The notes under the pieces are model-generated. The model saw nothing but the letters and a program-made list of their open reading frames with translations. It was not told where the DNA came from and ran no database searches. The translations under genes were made by a program, and so were the position numbers. This document shows positions 8,082 to 16,235 of a stretch of 64,000 nt of DNA, in pieces. Position 1 is the first letter of the stretch. Every line of letters begins with the position of its first letter. The DNA lies in NCBI RefSeq assembly GCF_006094695.1, contig NZ_CP035103.1, forward strand, positions 868,001 through 932,000, written 5' to 3'. Source of the DNA: Kocuria rosea (GTDB lineage Bacteria; Actinomycetota; Actinomycetes; Actinomycetales; Micrococcaceae).

Positions 8082-8651
8082 ATGGACGAGGAGATCCGGC
8101 TCAGCGGGGCCGACCACCCGCACGTGCAGATCCCCCGGCTCGGGGAGCTCGACGCGGTCTGGGCCCGCCGGATCGTGCTGGCCGTCGTGGCGAGCCTGGT
8201 GGTCGGGCTGCTGGGCGGCATCGCGGCCGCGCTCCTCCTGGGCGAGAGGGGGCTGCTCAGCCCGGTGCAGTGGGGACTCGTGGTGGGCGGGGCGGCCCTG
8301 CTGGTCAGCGGCATCATCCTCTCGCTCACCCGGGCGGACGACGCGCCCCGCAACGACCTCATGGACGCCCGCGCCCGGGCGAGCAAGGGGCTGCGGACCT
8401 CGGTGCGCCGCGGCGCCGTCCCGCGGGACCCGGTCCTGCGGGAGATGCAGGACTACATGGCGGTGGAGATGGTGCAGTACGCCTGGCCGATCCTGCTGAC
8501 CGTCCCGGGCATGGCGCTGGTGGTGTGGGCGCTCTTCGTGCCCGTCCCGGCCGTGCTGGTGGCGCTGCTGCTCGTGCTGGTGTGGGCCGCCGTCCGGGTC
8601 AACGGGACCGTGGTGGGCCGGCGCTACTACCAGCTGCGGGGCCTGCTCTGA
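8082..8651 (+). CDS. Hypothetical four-helix membrane protein
   Basis: I do not recognise a family. The 189-residue product has two hydrophobic helices at about 28-50 (IVLAVVASLVVGLLGGIAAA) and 60-80 (WGLVVGGAALLVSGIILSL). A charged cytoplasmic-type segment follows (about 82-125, rich in Arg and Asp). Two more helices lie at about 130-172 and there is a basic C-terminus. This resembles small actinobacterial membrane proteins of unknown role. The start at 8082 is chosen for the GAGAGGA site 9 nt upstream. It is convergent with the phosphoesterase gene. Confidence 0.65.
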   Translation: MDEEIRLSGADHPHVQIPRLGELDAVWARRIVLAVVASLVVGLLGGIAAALLLGERGLLSPVQWGLVVGGAALLVSGIILSLTRADDAPRNDLMDARARASKGLRTSVRRGAVPRDPVLREMQDYMAVEMVQYAWPILLTVPGMALVVWALFVPVPAVLVALLLVLVWAAVRVNGTVVGRRYYQLRGLL

Positions 8652-8685
8652 GCGCTCGGCCCGGCGGCGCCGGTGCCGCGGGGCG

Positions 8686-9189
8686 TCAGCGCGGCGGGAG
8701 GCGGACGAGCTCCACGTCGGTGAGCCGCCCGCCGTCGGCGACCGCCGTCAGATAGGTGCAGTGCGGCTGGCGCCGCCGGTCCGTGGGGGAGCCGGGGTTG
8801 AGCAGCCGCAGGCCCGCCGGGGTGGTGCTGTCCCACGGGATGTGGCTGTGGCCGAAGACCAGGACGTCGAGGCCGGGGAACGCCCGGTCCATCCGGGCCT
8901 CCCGCCCGGCGGCGGCACCGGTCTCGTGGACCATCCCGAAGCGCACGCCCCCGAGCGTCTCGCGGGCCACCTCGGGCAGCCGTTCGCGCAGCTCCGGGCC
9001 GTCGTTGTTCCCCCAGACCCCCACGAGGCGCGCGGCCCGCTCCTCGAGCCGGTCGAGGGTCGCGAGGTCGATCCAGTCGCCCGCGTGCAGCACCACCTCG
9101 GCGTCGTCGACGGCCCGCCACACCGCGGCGGGCAGGTCGCGGGCGCGCTTGGGGACGTGCGTGTCGGCGAGCAGGAGGAGTCGGACCAT
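8686..9189 (-). CDS. YfcE/MJ0936-type metallophosphoesterase
   Basis: The 167-residue calcineurin-like phosphoesterase shows the family's metal motifs in order: LLADTHVPKRA (D-x-H), VLHAGDWID (G-D), GVWGNNDGPE (G-N-x-D), MVHETG and VFGHSHIP (GHSH). Size and motif spacing fit the short YfcE group, which hydrolyses phosphodiesters in vitro. The N-terminus begins directly at the first motif, so ATG 9189 is secure. It lies 5 nt after the stop of the nickel transporter gene on the same strand, so it is probably co-transcribed. There is no obvious functional link. Confidence 0.88.
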   Translation of the reverse strand: MVRLLLLADTHVPKRARDLPAAVWRAVDDAEVVLHAGDWIDLATLDRLEERAARLVGVWGNNDGPELRERLPEVARETLGGVRFGMVHETGAAAGREARMDRAFPGLDVLVFGHSHIPWDSTTPAGLRLLNPGSPTDRRRQPHCTYLTAVADGGRLTDVELVRLPPR

Positions 9190-9194
9190 GACGA

Positions 9195-10265
9195 TCAGCC
9201 TCGCACAGGGACCGGTCGTCCGTCGCGGCGGATCCGGTCCAGGCCCTTCGAGCCCAGCCAGACGACGCCGAAGAACACGATCACGGCCATGCCGAGGAAG
9301 TTGAGGTCGATCGCCGCGACGAGGGCGAGCGCGCCGCCGGTCGGCTGCAGGAGCTCGGCGAGCACGGACAGCAGACTCGTCCCGCCGATCACGAAGGCGA
9401 TGACGACGGAGACGGTGGTCACCGTGACGTTGTAGTTCAGCCGGCGGCGGGCGTCCACCGAGGCCCAGCCGTAGACCCGGTTCATCAGGATGCCGTCGGC
9501 GCTGTCGAACATCGTCATGCCCGCGGTGAAGAGCACGGGCAGCACGAGCACCGCGTACCAGGGCAGCTCGGGGGCGAGCCCGCCGGCCATGACGAACAGC
9601 CCGATGGAGGCCGCCGTGTCGAGGCCGAGGCCGAAGAGGAAGCCGACGGGGTACATCCTGGCCGGGCGGTCCACCATGCGGGTCACGGGGTGCAGCACGC
9701 GGTGCAGCACGCCCCGGTCGGCGAGGTGGGCGTCCAGGTCGGCGGCGTCCAGGGCGCCGGTGCGCGCCGCGCGACGGGCCCGGCGCAGCCGGAGCAGCAC
9801 GGCGAGGTTGAGCACCCCGGCGGTGACGAGGAACAGCCCGGAGACGGTGCCGCCCCAGATCCCCGCGGCCTGCCGCAGCCCGGAGCCCTCGTCCGCGAGG
9901 CCGCCGGCGAAGGCCTCCAGGCCGAGGGCCAGCAGCAGCACGGAGACGAGGACCACCGAGGAGTGGCCCAGGGCGAACCAGAAGCCGGTGGCCGCGGACG
10001 CCCGGCCCCGCGCCATCAGCGAGCGCGTCGCGTTGTCGATCGCGGCGATGTGGTCGGCGTCGAAGGCGTGCCGGACGCCCAGGGCGTAGGCGCTGAGGGC
10101 GAGTCCCACGAACAGTCCCGTTCCCCCCTGGGGGGTGTCGGTGCCCAGGGCGAGGGCGAGCAGCGCGCCCCAGCCCGCGACGTGCAGGAGGACGACCGCG
10201 GCGCCGATGACGGTGACGCTGCGCCGTCCGGCGGCGGACGGGGGGACGGTGCGGGAGGTGCTCAC
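9195..10265 (-). CDS. HoxN/NiCoT-family nickel-cobalt permease
   Basis: This 356-residue membrane protein has the NiCoT signature RHAFDADHIAAIDN (H66, D71, H72 of the H-x4-D-H motif in TM2). It also has FALGHSSVV, LFGLGLDTA and GMTMFDSADG in the expected order, with about eight hydrophobic helices. It imports Ni2+ and/or Co2+ with high affinity. No urease, hydrogenase or cobalamin gene is in the window to show the metal's use. It follows the MBL-rhodanese gene by 81 nt on the same strand and may be part of the same transcript. It ends 5 nt before the phosphoesterase start. Confidence 0.9.
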   Translation of the reverse strand: MSTSRTVPPSAAGRRSVTVIGAAVVLLHVAGWGALLALALGTDTPQGGTGLFVGLALSAYALGVRHAFDADHIAAIDNATRSLMARGRASAATGFWFALGHSSVVLVSVLLLALGLEAFAGGLADEGSGLRQAAGIWGGTVSGLFLVTAGVLNLAVLLRLRRARRAARTGALDAADLDAHLADRGVLHRVLHPVTRMVDRPARMYPVGFLFGLGLDTAASIGLFVMAGGLAPELPWYAVLVLPVLFTAGMTMFDSADGILMNRVYGWASVDARRRLNYNVTVTTVSVVIAFVIGGTSLLSVLAELLQPTGGALALVAAIDLNFLGMAVIVFFGVVWLGSKGLDRIRRDGRPVPVRG

Positions 10266-10346
10266 GGCGGGCCTTTCGCTGGGCTGGGGCGGGCTTCGGG
10301 GAGGGGCCGCGGGGGCCGGGGGCGCGCACCGGCCCCCGCGGCGGCG

Positions 10347-11699
10347 TCAGTTCTCGAGCGGCACGCCGGCCTCCTCGGCCTCGGCGAACAGGGCGTCGAT
10401 GTGCACCGGGTCCTTGCCCGCGCGCTCGAGCAGTGACGCAGCCACGCCCGAGCGGTAGCCGGAGCCGCAGTGCACCCACAGCCGGCCCGCGGGCACCTCG
10501 TCCATCCGGGGCAGCAGCTCGTGCAGCGGGATGTTGACCGCGCCCGGGAGGTGCGACTGCTCGTACTCGTCCACCCGGCGGACGTCCAGGACGGTCTCGT
10601 CCTCGGGTCGCCCCTCGAGCATGCCCTTCCAGTCGACGCGCGGGTAGGAGGAGCGGGCCGCCCCGGGGGCGAGCTTCTCCGGGTCCTCGCCCAGCGCCGC
10701 GTCGGGGGAGTCGATGCCGATCCGCGACAGGTCCCGGATCGCGTTCTCGACGTCCGCACGCGACCCCACGAGGGTCAGCTGCCGGTCGTAGGGGAAGATC
10801 CAGCCCAGGAACGCGGTGAAGCTGGAGCCGTCGCCGTACTCGAAGCTGATCGTGCCCTTCAGGTGCTCGGCGGAGTAGGCCACCCGGTGGCGCAGGTCCA
10901 CCACCCACTCGCCGGCCTCCAGGCGGGACCGCAGCTCCTCGGGGTCCAGGGAGTCGGGCACGGACAGGTCCGGCTCGGTGGGGCCGGCGGCGTTGGCCGG
11001 GCCCATGTGCACGTAGTAGTTCGGGTACGCCGTGAGGTTGCTGATGAGCTCGGCGACGAAGTGCTCCTCGTCCGGATCGGTGTAGACGTGGTTCGTCCTG
11101 ATCTGCTCGCCGAGGGTGGACTCGTCCGCGCCGGTGGCGGGGCCGGAGGAGCAGAAGGAGCCGAACCCGTGGGTCGGGTACAGGGCGGCCTTCTCCTGCG
11201 CCTCGGCCGCGAGGCGGCGGGCGGAGGCGTACTGGTCGTGGGTCAGGCCCACCATGTGCTCGCGGCCCAGCAGGTCGGTGCGGCCCACGGAGCCGTAGAG
11301 GACGCTGCCGCCGGAGAACACGGCCTGCTCCTCGCCGTGCTCCACCACGAAGGACAGGTGGTGGTGGGTGTGGCCGGGGGTGGCCACGGCCTTGACGGTG
11401 AGCTCGCCGACCCGGACGGTCTCCCCGTCGGCGATCGGGGTGCGCTCGAAGGAGACGTCGTCGGCGGCGTTGACGAGGTAGGCCGCGCCGTGCTTCCGGG
11501 CGTAGAGGCAGCCGCCGGTCAGGTAGTCGTTGTGGATGTGCGTCTCGGCCACGTGGGTGACCTTCACCCCGGCCTGCTCCACGGCGGCCTCGAGGCGGTC
11601 GATGTCGCGCTGGGCGTCGATGACCAGCGCCACCTGCCCGTCGTGCACGAGGTAGCTGCGGTCCCCGAGCTGGGGGGTGTCGATGAGGGTGACGTCCAT
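10347..11699 (-). CDS. MBL-fold persulfide dioxygenase-like protein with two rhodanese domains
   Basis: The 450-residue protein has an ETHE1-like metallo-beta-lactamase domain (about 1-240) with THIHNDYLTGG (H54, H56, D58), GHTHHHLSFV and the typical GSVGRTDLLG. A first rhodanese domain (about 255-345) has no active-site Cys. A second (about 365-445) has a Cys loop VHCGSGYRSG (C411). The family oxidises persulfides (GSSH or, in actinobacteria, likely mycothiol/CoA persulfide) to sulfite, and the rhodanese domain transfers sulfane sulfur. It lies downstream of thioredoxin and TauE/SafE, forming a sulfide-detoxification set. A GGAGG site precedes ATG 11699. Confidence 0.88.
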   Translation of the reverse strand: MDVTLIDTPQLGDRSYLVHDGQVALVIDAQRDIDRLEAAVEQAGVKVTHVAETHIHNDYLTGGCLYARKHGAAYLVNAADDVSFERTPIADGETVRVGELTVKAVATPGHTHHHLSFVVEHGEEQAVFSGGSVLYGSVGRTDLLGREHMVGLTHDQYASARRLAAEAQEKAALYPTHGFGSFCSSGPATGADESTLGEQIRTNHVYTDPDEEHFVAELISNLTAYPNYYVHMGPANAAGPTEPDLSVPDSLDPEELRSRLEAGEWVVDLRHRVAYSAEHLKGTISFEYGDGSSFTAFLGWIFPYDRQLTLVGSRADVENAIRDLSRIGIDSPDAALGEDPEKLAPGAARSSYPRVDWKGMLEGRPEDETVLDVRRVDEYEQSHLPGAVNIPLHELLPRMDEVPAGRLWVHCGSGYRSGVAASLLERAGKDPVHIDALFAEAEEAGVPLEN

Positions 11700-11829
11700 G
11701 GTGCGTTCCTCCTTGGTGGTGCCCCGCGGCGCGCCGTGGGGCGTGGTGACGGTATCGGCGGGTTGTTACGGGAGTGTTCCAGGGGCGGGGCCACGGCGGA
11801 AGCGACGTGCCGGGGACCCGCGCCGCGGC

Positions 11830-12216
11830 TCAGGCCTGCTGCCCGGCCTCCTGCCCGGCCCGCTGCCGGGCGAGCTCGGCGTGGACCTCGGCCATGTCGA
11901 GGCCCTTGACCGCGGTGATGACCTGCTCGAGCCCGGTCGCGGGCAGGGCGCCGGGCTGGGAGAACACGAGCACGCCCTCGCGGAAGGCCATCAGGGTGGG
12001 GATGGAGCTGATGCCGGCGGCGGCGGAGAGCCGCTGCTCGGCCTCGGTGTCGACCTTGGCGAAGACGACGTCCGGGTGCTTGGCGGAGGCGGCCTCGTAG
12101 GTCGGGGCGAACATGCGGCAGGGGCCGCACCAGCTCGCCCAGAAGTCCACGAGGACGATGTCGTTGGACTCGATGGTGGGGGCGAAGTCGGCTTCGGTGA
12201 TGTCGATGGTGGCCAT
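11830..12216 (-). CDS. trxA: Thioredoxin
   Basis: This 128-residue thioredoxin fold has the active site WASWCGPCRM (C30, C33), the cis-Pro loop ISSIPTLM and the buried Asp in VDFW. It has a short Gln/Ala-rich C-terminal tail. The start at 12216 is preferred to an in-frame ATG at 12339, because an AAGGAGG site lies 6 nt before it and the fold begins immediately. Its place between TauE/SafE and the persulfide dioxygenase suggests that it reduces protein or low-molecular-weight persulfides in that pathway (inference), although general thiol-disulfide exchange is equally possible. Confidence 0.92.
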   Translation of the reverse strand: MATIDITEADFAPTIESNDIVLVDFWASWCGPCRMFAPTYEAASAKHPDVVFAKVDTEAEQRLSAAAGISSIPTLMAFREGVLVFSQPGALPATGLEQVITAVKGLDMAEVHAELARQRAGQEAGQQA

Positions 12217-12308
12217 GGGGACCTCCTTGGTCGGGGTTCTCGGTCGGTGATCTCGGAATCGGTCGTAGCGGACGGTGTGCGGAAACGGTGGGAAGAAGAG
12301 GGCGAGGG

Positions 12309-13172
12309 TCAGGCCGTGAGGGGCGTGCGCAGCGGGCACCTCGGGACCGCGAACCAGCAGACCGTGGCGGCCAGGGCCGCGACAGCGGCAGTGATCCCGA
12401 CGGCGATCCCGGCCGCGCCGGGCAGCTCCTGGACCAGGACGAAGACGCCCATGACCAGGACGAAGATGCCGAAGCCCTTGCGCAGTGCGGCCTCGGGGAT
12501 GCGCCCGGCCAGCCGCGCCCCGGCGAACGAGCCGGCGACCGCGGCGACGGTCACCGCACCCACCAGGGCCCAGTCCAGGGAGACCGTGGTGAGGTAGCCG
12601 GCGAGCCCGGCGAAGGACTTCATCGCGATGACCACCAGGGAGGTGCCCACGGCCACGGGCATGGACAGCCCGCCCAGCAGGGCCAGGGCCGGGACGACGA
12701 GGAACCCGCCGCCGGCCCCCACCAGGCCGGTGACCAGGCCCACGACCAGGCCCTCGGCGACGACCTTGCCGACCGGCAGCTCACCGTCGTGGGGTGTCGC
12801 GGTGCTGTTCTTGCGGCCGCGGATCATGGCCAGGGAGGTCGCGACCATCATCAGGGCGAAGGCGACCATCAGCACGGTGCCGGGGATGTAGCCGCCGGCC
12901 AGGCCGCCCAGGAAGGCCCCGGCCATGCCGGCCGCGCCGAAGACGAGCCCGGTGCGCCACTTCACGCGCCGGTTGCGGGCGTGGTTGACGGCGCTGACGG
13001 CCGACGTCACCCCGACGACGAACAGGGAGGCCGCGATGGCCTCCTTGGGGTCCAGCCCGGCGACGTAGGTGAGGATCGGGACGGTGAGGATGGATCCGCC
13101 GCCGCCGAGCAGACCGAGCGAGAGCCCGATCAGCACCGACAGCAGGAGGGTCAGTACGAGGGTGACGGTCAT
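12309..13172 (-). CDS. TauE/SafE-family sulfite/sulfonate exporter
   Basis: This 287-residue polytopic protein carries the two-fold repeated TauE signature: LIGLSLGLLGGGGSILTVP near the N-terminus and LVTGLVGAGGGFLVVPALAL in the second half. It has about eight transmembrane helices. Members export sulfite or organosulfonates, or act as general anion permeases. It is the first gene of the leftward sulfur unit, 92 nt ahead of thioredoxin. Two CsoR/CstR-like palindromes lie 96-131 nt upstream, so induction by reactive sulfur or copper is likely. Confidence 0.88.
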   Translation of the reverse strand: MTVTLVLTLLLSVLIGLSLGLLGGGGSILTVPILTYVAGLDPKEAIAASLFVVGVTSAVSAVNHARNRRVKWRTGLVFGAAGMAGAFLGGLAGGYIPGTVLMVAFALMMVATSLAMIRGRKNSTATPHDGELPVGKVVAEGLVVGLVTGLVGAGGGFLVVPALALLGGLSMPVAVGTSLVVIAMKSFAGLAGYLTTVSLDWALVGAVTVAAVAGSFAGARLAGRIPEAALRKGFGIFVLVMGVFVLVQELPGAAGIAVGITAAVAALAATVCWFAVPRCPLRTPLTA

Positions 13173-13267
13173 GGTGCGTGTCCTTTGCTTCCCGCCGGCC
13201 GGGGCGGGTGGTCAGGCCGTGGAGGGGTGCCGGGCGCTCCGCCCGGCGTTCGTTCCGAGTATGGCAG

Positions 13268-13283
13268 ATACCCCAGGGGGTAT
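13268..13283. promoter_or_regulatory. CsoR/CstR-like operator 1
   Basis: ATACCCCAGGGGGTAT is a near-perfect palindrome with the TACCCC...GGGGTA form bound by CsoR-family repressors (copper CsoR, persulfide CstR). It lies between the divergent TauE/SafE and DUF302 genes. The sulfur context favours a CstR-type sensor; no such regulator gene is visible in the window. Confidence 0.7.
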
Positions 13284-13288
13284 TCAAC

Positions 13289-13302
13289 TACCCCCGGGGG
13301 TA
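13289..13302. promoter_or_regulatory. CsoR/CstR-like operator 2
   Basis: TACCCCCGGGGGTA is a perfect 14-bp palindrome whose centre is 20 bp from operator 1, about two helical turns. The paired sites probably control both divergent transcripts. Confidence 0.7.
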
Positions 13303-13422
13303 TCGAGTCCGGGCGCCGGTATCGCCCAGCGAGAACCCGGCCGTCCCGCACTTCCCTTTCCGGGCCCCGCGTGCCAACAGTGGAGTCCTGAGCAGGAGCC
13401 CGGACCGAGAAGGAGCGCAAGC

Positions 13423-13842
13423 ATGAGCTGCACCAACGCCGTCGTCGTCCCGCTGCCCTACGCGGAGGCGGTCGAGCGGACGCGGGCCGCCCTGGCCGAG
13501 CAGGGCTTCGGCATCCTCACCGAGATCGACGTGCGCGCCACCTTCGAGAAGAAGCTCGGCGCCGAGGCCGCCGAGGGCGTGGGCGACTACGTCATCCTCG
13601 GCGCCTGCAACCCCGGGCTCGCCAGCAAGGCCCTGGCCGCGGAGCCCCAGCTCGGCGCGCTCCTGCCCTGCAACGTGGTGGTGCGCCGCGGCGCGGACGC
13701 CGGCTCCTCCACGGTCGAGGCCATCGACCCGCAGACCATGGTCCAGCTCAGCGGCAGCCCCGCCGTGCAGGAGGTCGCCGACGACGCCGGCGTCCGGCTG
13801 CGGGCGGCGCTCGACGTCCTCGGCGGTCTCCGGTCGCAGTAG
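13423..13842 (+). CDS. DUF302 domain protein
   Basis: This 139-residue protein is a full-length DUF302 domain. It starts by pairing ALAEQGFGILTEIDV with FEKKLG, then DYVILGACNPGLASKAL and LLPCNVVV. The Cys in GACNP and the Cys in LPCNV are the family's hallmark positions. DUF302 proteins are small, of unknown function, and often found beside sulfur or heavy-metal genes. An AAGGAG site lies before ATG 13423. The two CsoR/CstR-like palindromes 120-155 nt upstream link it to the sulfur locus. Confidence 0.88.
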   Translation: MSCTNAVVVPLPYAEAVERTRAALAEQGFGILTEIDVRATFEKKLGAEAAEGVGDYVILGACNPGLASKALAAEPQLGALLPCNVVVRRGADAGSSTVEAIDPQTMVQLSGSPAVQEVADDAGVRLRAALDVLGGLRSQ

Positions 13843-13957
13843 CGGCCGCGGCGACCCGGCACGGTTCCGCCGGACCGGCGGCTCCACCGGAGCCGCAGGT
13901 CCACCGAACGGACAGATCCACCCCATCCACAGATCCACCGCACCCAGGAGGCAGTCC

Positions 13958-14500
13958 ATGACCACCGACATCACCGGCAAGAAGATCGCGTTCATCGCCA
14001 CGAACGGCGTCGAGGAGCCCGAGCTCACCGAGCCGTGGAAGGCCGTCCAGGAGGCCGGCGGCACCCCCGTGCTCCTGTCCCCGGAGCAGGGCACCATCAC
14101 GGCGATGCAGGGGGACTGGGACCGCGCCGGCAGCTACGACGTCGACGGTACCCTCGCCGCGGCGAAGGCCGAGGACTTCGACGCGCTGGTCCTGCCCGGG
14201 GGCACCCTCAACGCCGACACCGTGCGCACGGACCAGGACGCCCTGCGCCTGGTCAAGGAGTTCGACGCCGCGGGCAAGCCGATCGCGGCCATCTGCCACG
14301 CCCCGTGGATCCTCATCGAGGCCGGGCTCGCGCAGGGCAAGCGGCTCACGTCCTACACCTCCCTGGCCACGGACCTGAAGAACGCCGGGGCGGACTGGGT
14401 GGACGAGGAGGTCGTCGTCGACGGACGCCTCGTCACCTCCCGCAACCCCGGTGACCTCGAGGCCTTCAACCGGGAGGCTCTCACGCTCTTCGCCGGTTGA
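13958..14500 (+). CDS. DJ-1/PfpI-family protein (type 1 glutamine amidotransferase-like)
   Basis: This 180-residue DJ-1/PfpI domain has the nucleophile elbow AAICHAPW (C113), an acidic partner in NGVEEPEL and the glycine loop LVLPGGTLNAD. Members of this length (YhbO/PfpI group) are stress proteins, variously described as protein deglycases, glyoxalases or proteases. The sequence does not tell which. A CAGGAGG site precedes ATG 13958. It is 116 nt after the DUF302 gene on the same strand, with no obvious terminator between them, so it may share the sulfur-responsive promoter. A 27-bp perfect hairpin follows. Confidence 0.88.
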   Translation: MTTDITGKKIAFIATNGVEEPELTEPWKAVQEAGGTPVLLSPEQGTITAMQGDWDRAGSYDVDGTLAAAKAEDFDALVLPGGTLNADTVRTDQDALRLVKEFDAAGKPIAAICHAPWILIEAGLAQGKRLTSYTSLATDLKNAGADWVDEEVVVDGRLVTSRNPGDLEAFNREALTLFAG

Positions 14501-14553
14501 TCAGCGCCGCCGGGCGACCGGTCCGCCGCGGAACCGCCCGGTTCCGCGGGTAC

Positions 14554-14611
14554 CGCGGGGGCGCTCCCGGACGGCCGTCGGAGGCGACGGCCGTCCGGGA
14601 GCGCCCCCGCG
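14554..14611. terminator. 27-bp perfect hairpin between convergent genes
   Basis: Bases 14554-14580 are the exact reverse complement of 14585-14611, with a 4-nt GAGG loop. The element lies between the DJ-1/PfpI stop and the convergent ABC permease stop, so it can terminate both. It has no U-tract. Confidence 0.75.
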
Positions 14612-14630
14612 TCGGTGCCGGCCCCGCGGC

Positions 14631-16235
14631 TCAGGCCACGAGGTCCCGGCGGCGGAACCCGGCGGCGGCCGCGGCCAGGAGGGCGAGCGCCAGCGCGGCG
14701 AGACCCAGCAGCGGAGCGGCCTCCCAGTCCTCGGAGGGCACGAGCGGCGTCAGCTGCACGGGGGAGAGGTTCATCGCCGCCTCCGGCAGGTCGAGCAGCA
14801 GGCCGAACCACGAGACGAAGACCACGTACGCGACCACGGCCCAGCTCAGCGCGGCGAACCGCGGGACGAGTCCCACCAGGGCGGCGGCGACCCCCGCCAC
14901 CACGAGCACGGCCGGGGCGTAGGCCAGGGCCGCCAGGGCGAGCTCGCCGGTCCAGCGCAGGTCCCCGGTGGTGGCGGTGACCCCGGCGCCCAGCGCGGCC
15001 CCGGCCAGCAGCAGGGCCAGGAGGGCCTCCACCACGACCACGGCGAGCCAGCCGAGCACCCAGCGCACCCGGTCGAGGCCCGTCGAGAGGAGCAGGGCCG
15101 TGCGGCCGGACTCCTCCTCGGAGCGCAGGCGCAGCACGCCCGAGACGGCGAACGCGACCACCCCGAGCGCGAGGTAGGACAGCGTCGCGGCGGCGAAGGA
15201 CTCGGTGAGGGCGTCGAGGTCCATCACGAGCCAGTCGGTGATCGACGGGATGTCCGCGATGCTGTCCTCCAGCGAGTCGGCCAGCGAGCCGAAGGCCAGG
15301 CCGAAGAGGACGAGCCCGGCGGTCCACCCCAGGAACGTGCCGCGCAGCAGCCGCCGCGCCAGCCCGGTCGCGGAGAGCAGGCCCGCCCCGGCCGCCGCGG
15401 GTCCGGGGCGTGCCTGCCGCAGCCCGGCGCCCAGGTCCCGCCGCTGGGCCAGCAGCACGGCCGCCACCAGCAGCGCCGCCGTGAGTGCCGCCGAGAGCGC
15501 CAGCGGCCACCAGCGCAGGTCCACGTAGAGCCGGGTCTGCTGGGCCCAGGCGATCGGCGAGAACCAGGACAGCCACGAGCCGGTGGGCTCGACGACGTCC
15601 CCGATCCCGCGCACCAGGAAGGCCGCGCCGAGCACGGCCATCGCCGTGCCGGAGGCGGCCCGTGCGTGCTCGGTGAGCTGGGCGGTCAGGGCCGCCACGG
15701 CTCCGAAGACCAGGCCGGTGAGCGCCGTGGCCACGCCCCACGCCACGGCGTCGACCCCGCCCAGGCCCGCCGCGAAGAGCCCGGCGGTGATCCCGGCGCC
15801 GACCGCCGCGTCCGCCACGGCGACCGCACCCAGGGCGGCCGCCGCCGGGGCGAAGCGGCCCACCGGCAGCGCGCGGACGACCTCGAGCCGCCCGGACTCC
15901 TCCTCGGCGCGCACGTGCCGGCTCGCGAGCAGGATGCTCATGATCGCCGTCGCCACGAGCACCGACAGGCTCAGCTCGTTGACCGTCATGGCGCCCAGCG
16001 TGTAGTCGTCCGCGCCGAAGGCCGGGCCGGTCATCATCACGGCGGACGGGTTGTCCAGCAGGGCCGCCCGGGCCCGGCGGGCCTCGCCGTCCGGGAACGT
16101 CTCCTCGAGGGCGAGCACCGTCGCGGACACGGTGCCGGTGAGCGCGAGCACCCACACGAGGATCCGGACCCGGTCCAGGCGCAGGTTGAGCCGGAACAGC
16201 CGGCCGGTCGCGGCCCACGGCTCGGCGGTCCTCAT
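14631..16235 (-). CDS. ABC exporter permease (ABC-2 type, duplicated)
   Basis: This 534-residue membrane protein has about twelve hydrophobic helices in two similar halves. Each half contains the repeated R-x-EEESGR-x(2)-V/A-L text (RAEEESGRLEVVRALPVGR about 105-123; RSEEESGRTALLLSTGLDR about 375-393). This internal duplication is typical of actinobacterial multidrug/antibiotic exporter permeases (TetB/ABC-2 group). It has a short cytoplasmic N-terminus, an LRLDRVRILVWVL first helix and no signal peptide. Its ATG at 16235 overlaps the ATPase stop (ATGA), indicating a coupled two-gene exporter. The substrate is unknown. Confidence 0.85.
   Translation of the reverse strand: MRTAEPWAATGRLFRLNLRLDRVRILVWVLALTGTVSATVLALEETFPDGEARRARAALLDNPSAVMMTGPAFGADDYTLGAMTVNELSLSVLVATAIMSILLASRHVRAEEESGRLEVVRALPVGRFAPAAAALGAVAVADAAVGAGITAGLFAAGLGGVDAVAWGVATALTGLVFGAVAALTAQLTEHARAASGTAMAVLGAAFLVRGIGDVVEPTGSWLSWFSPIAWAQQTRLYVDLRWWPLALSAALTAALLVAAVLLAQRRDLGAGLRQARPGPAAAGAGLLSATGLARRLLRGTFLGWTAGLVLFGLAFGSLADSLEDSIADIPSITDWLVMDLDALTESFAAATLSYLALGVVAFAVSGVLRLRSEEESGRTALLLSTGLDRVRWVLGWLAVVVVEALLALLLAGAALGAGVTATTGDLRWTGELALAALAYAPAVLVVAGVAAALVGLVPRFAALSWAVVAYVVFVSWFGLLLDLPEAAMNLSPVQLTPLVPSEDWEAAPLLGLAALALALLAAAAAGFRRRDLVA

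Noticed and set aside
10123..10135. CCCCCCTGGGGGG, resembling a CsoR-type operator
   Set aside because: It lies about 130 nt inside the nickel permease gene, encodes Pro-Gln-Gly-Gly, and lacks the flanking TA/AT bases of the true sites at 13268-13302.
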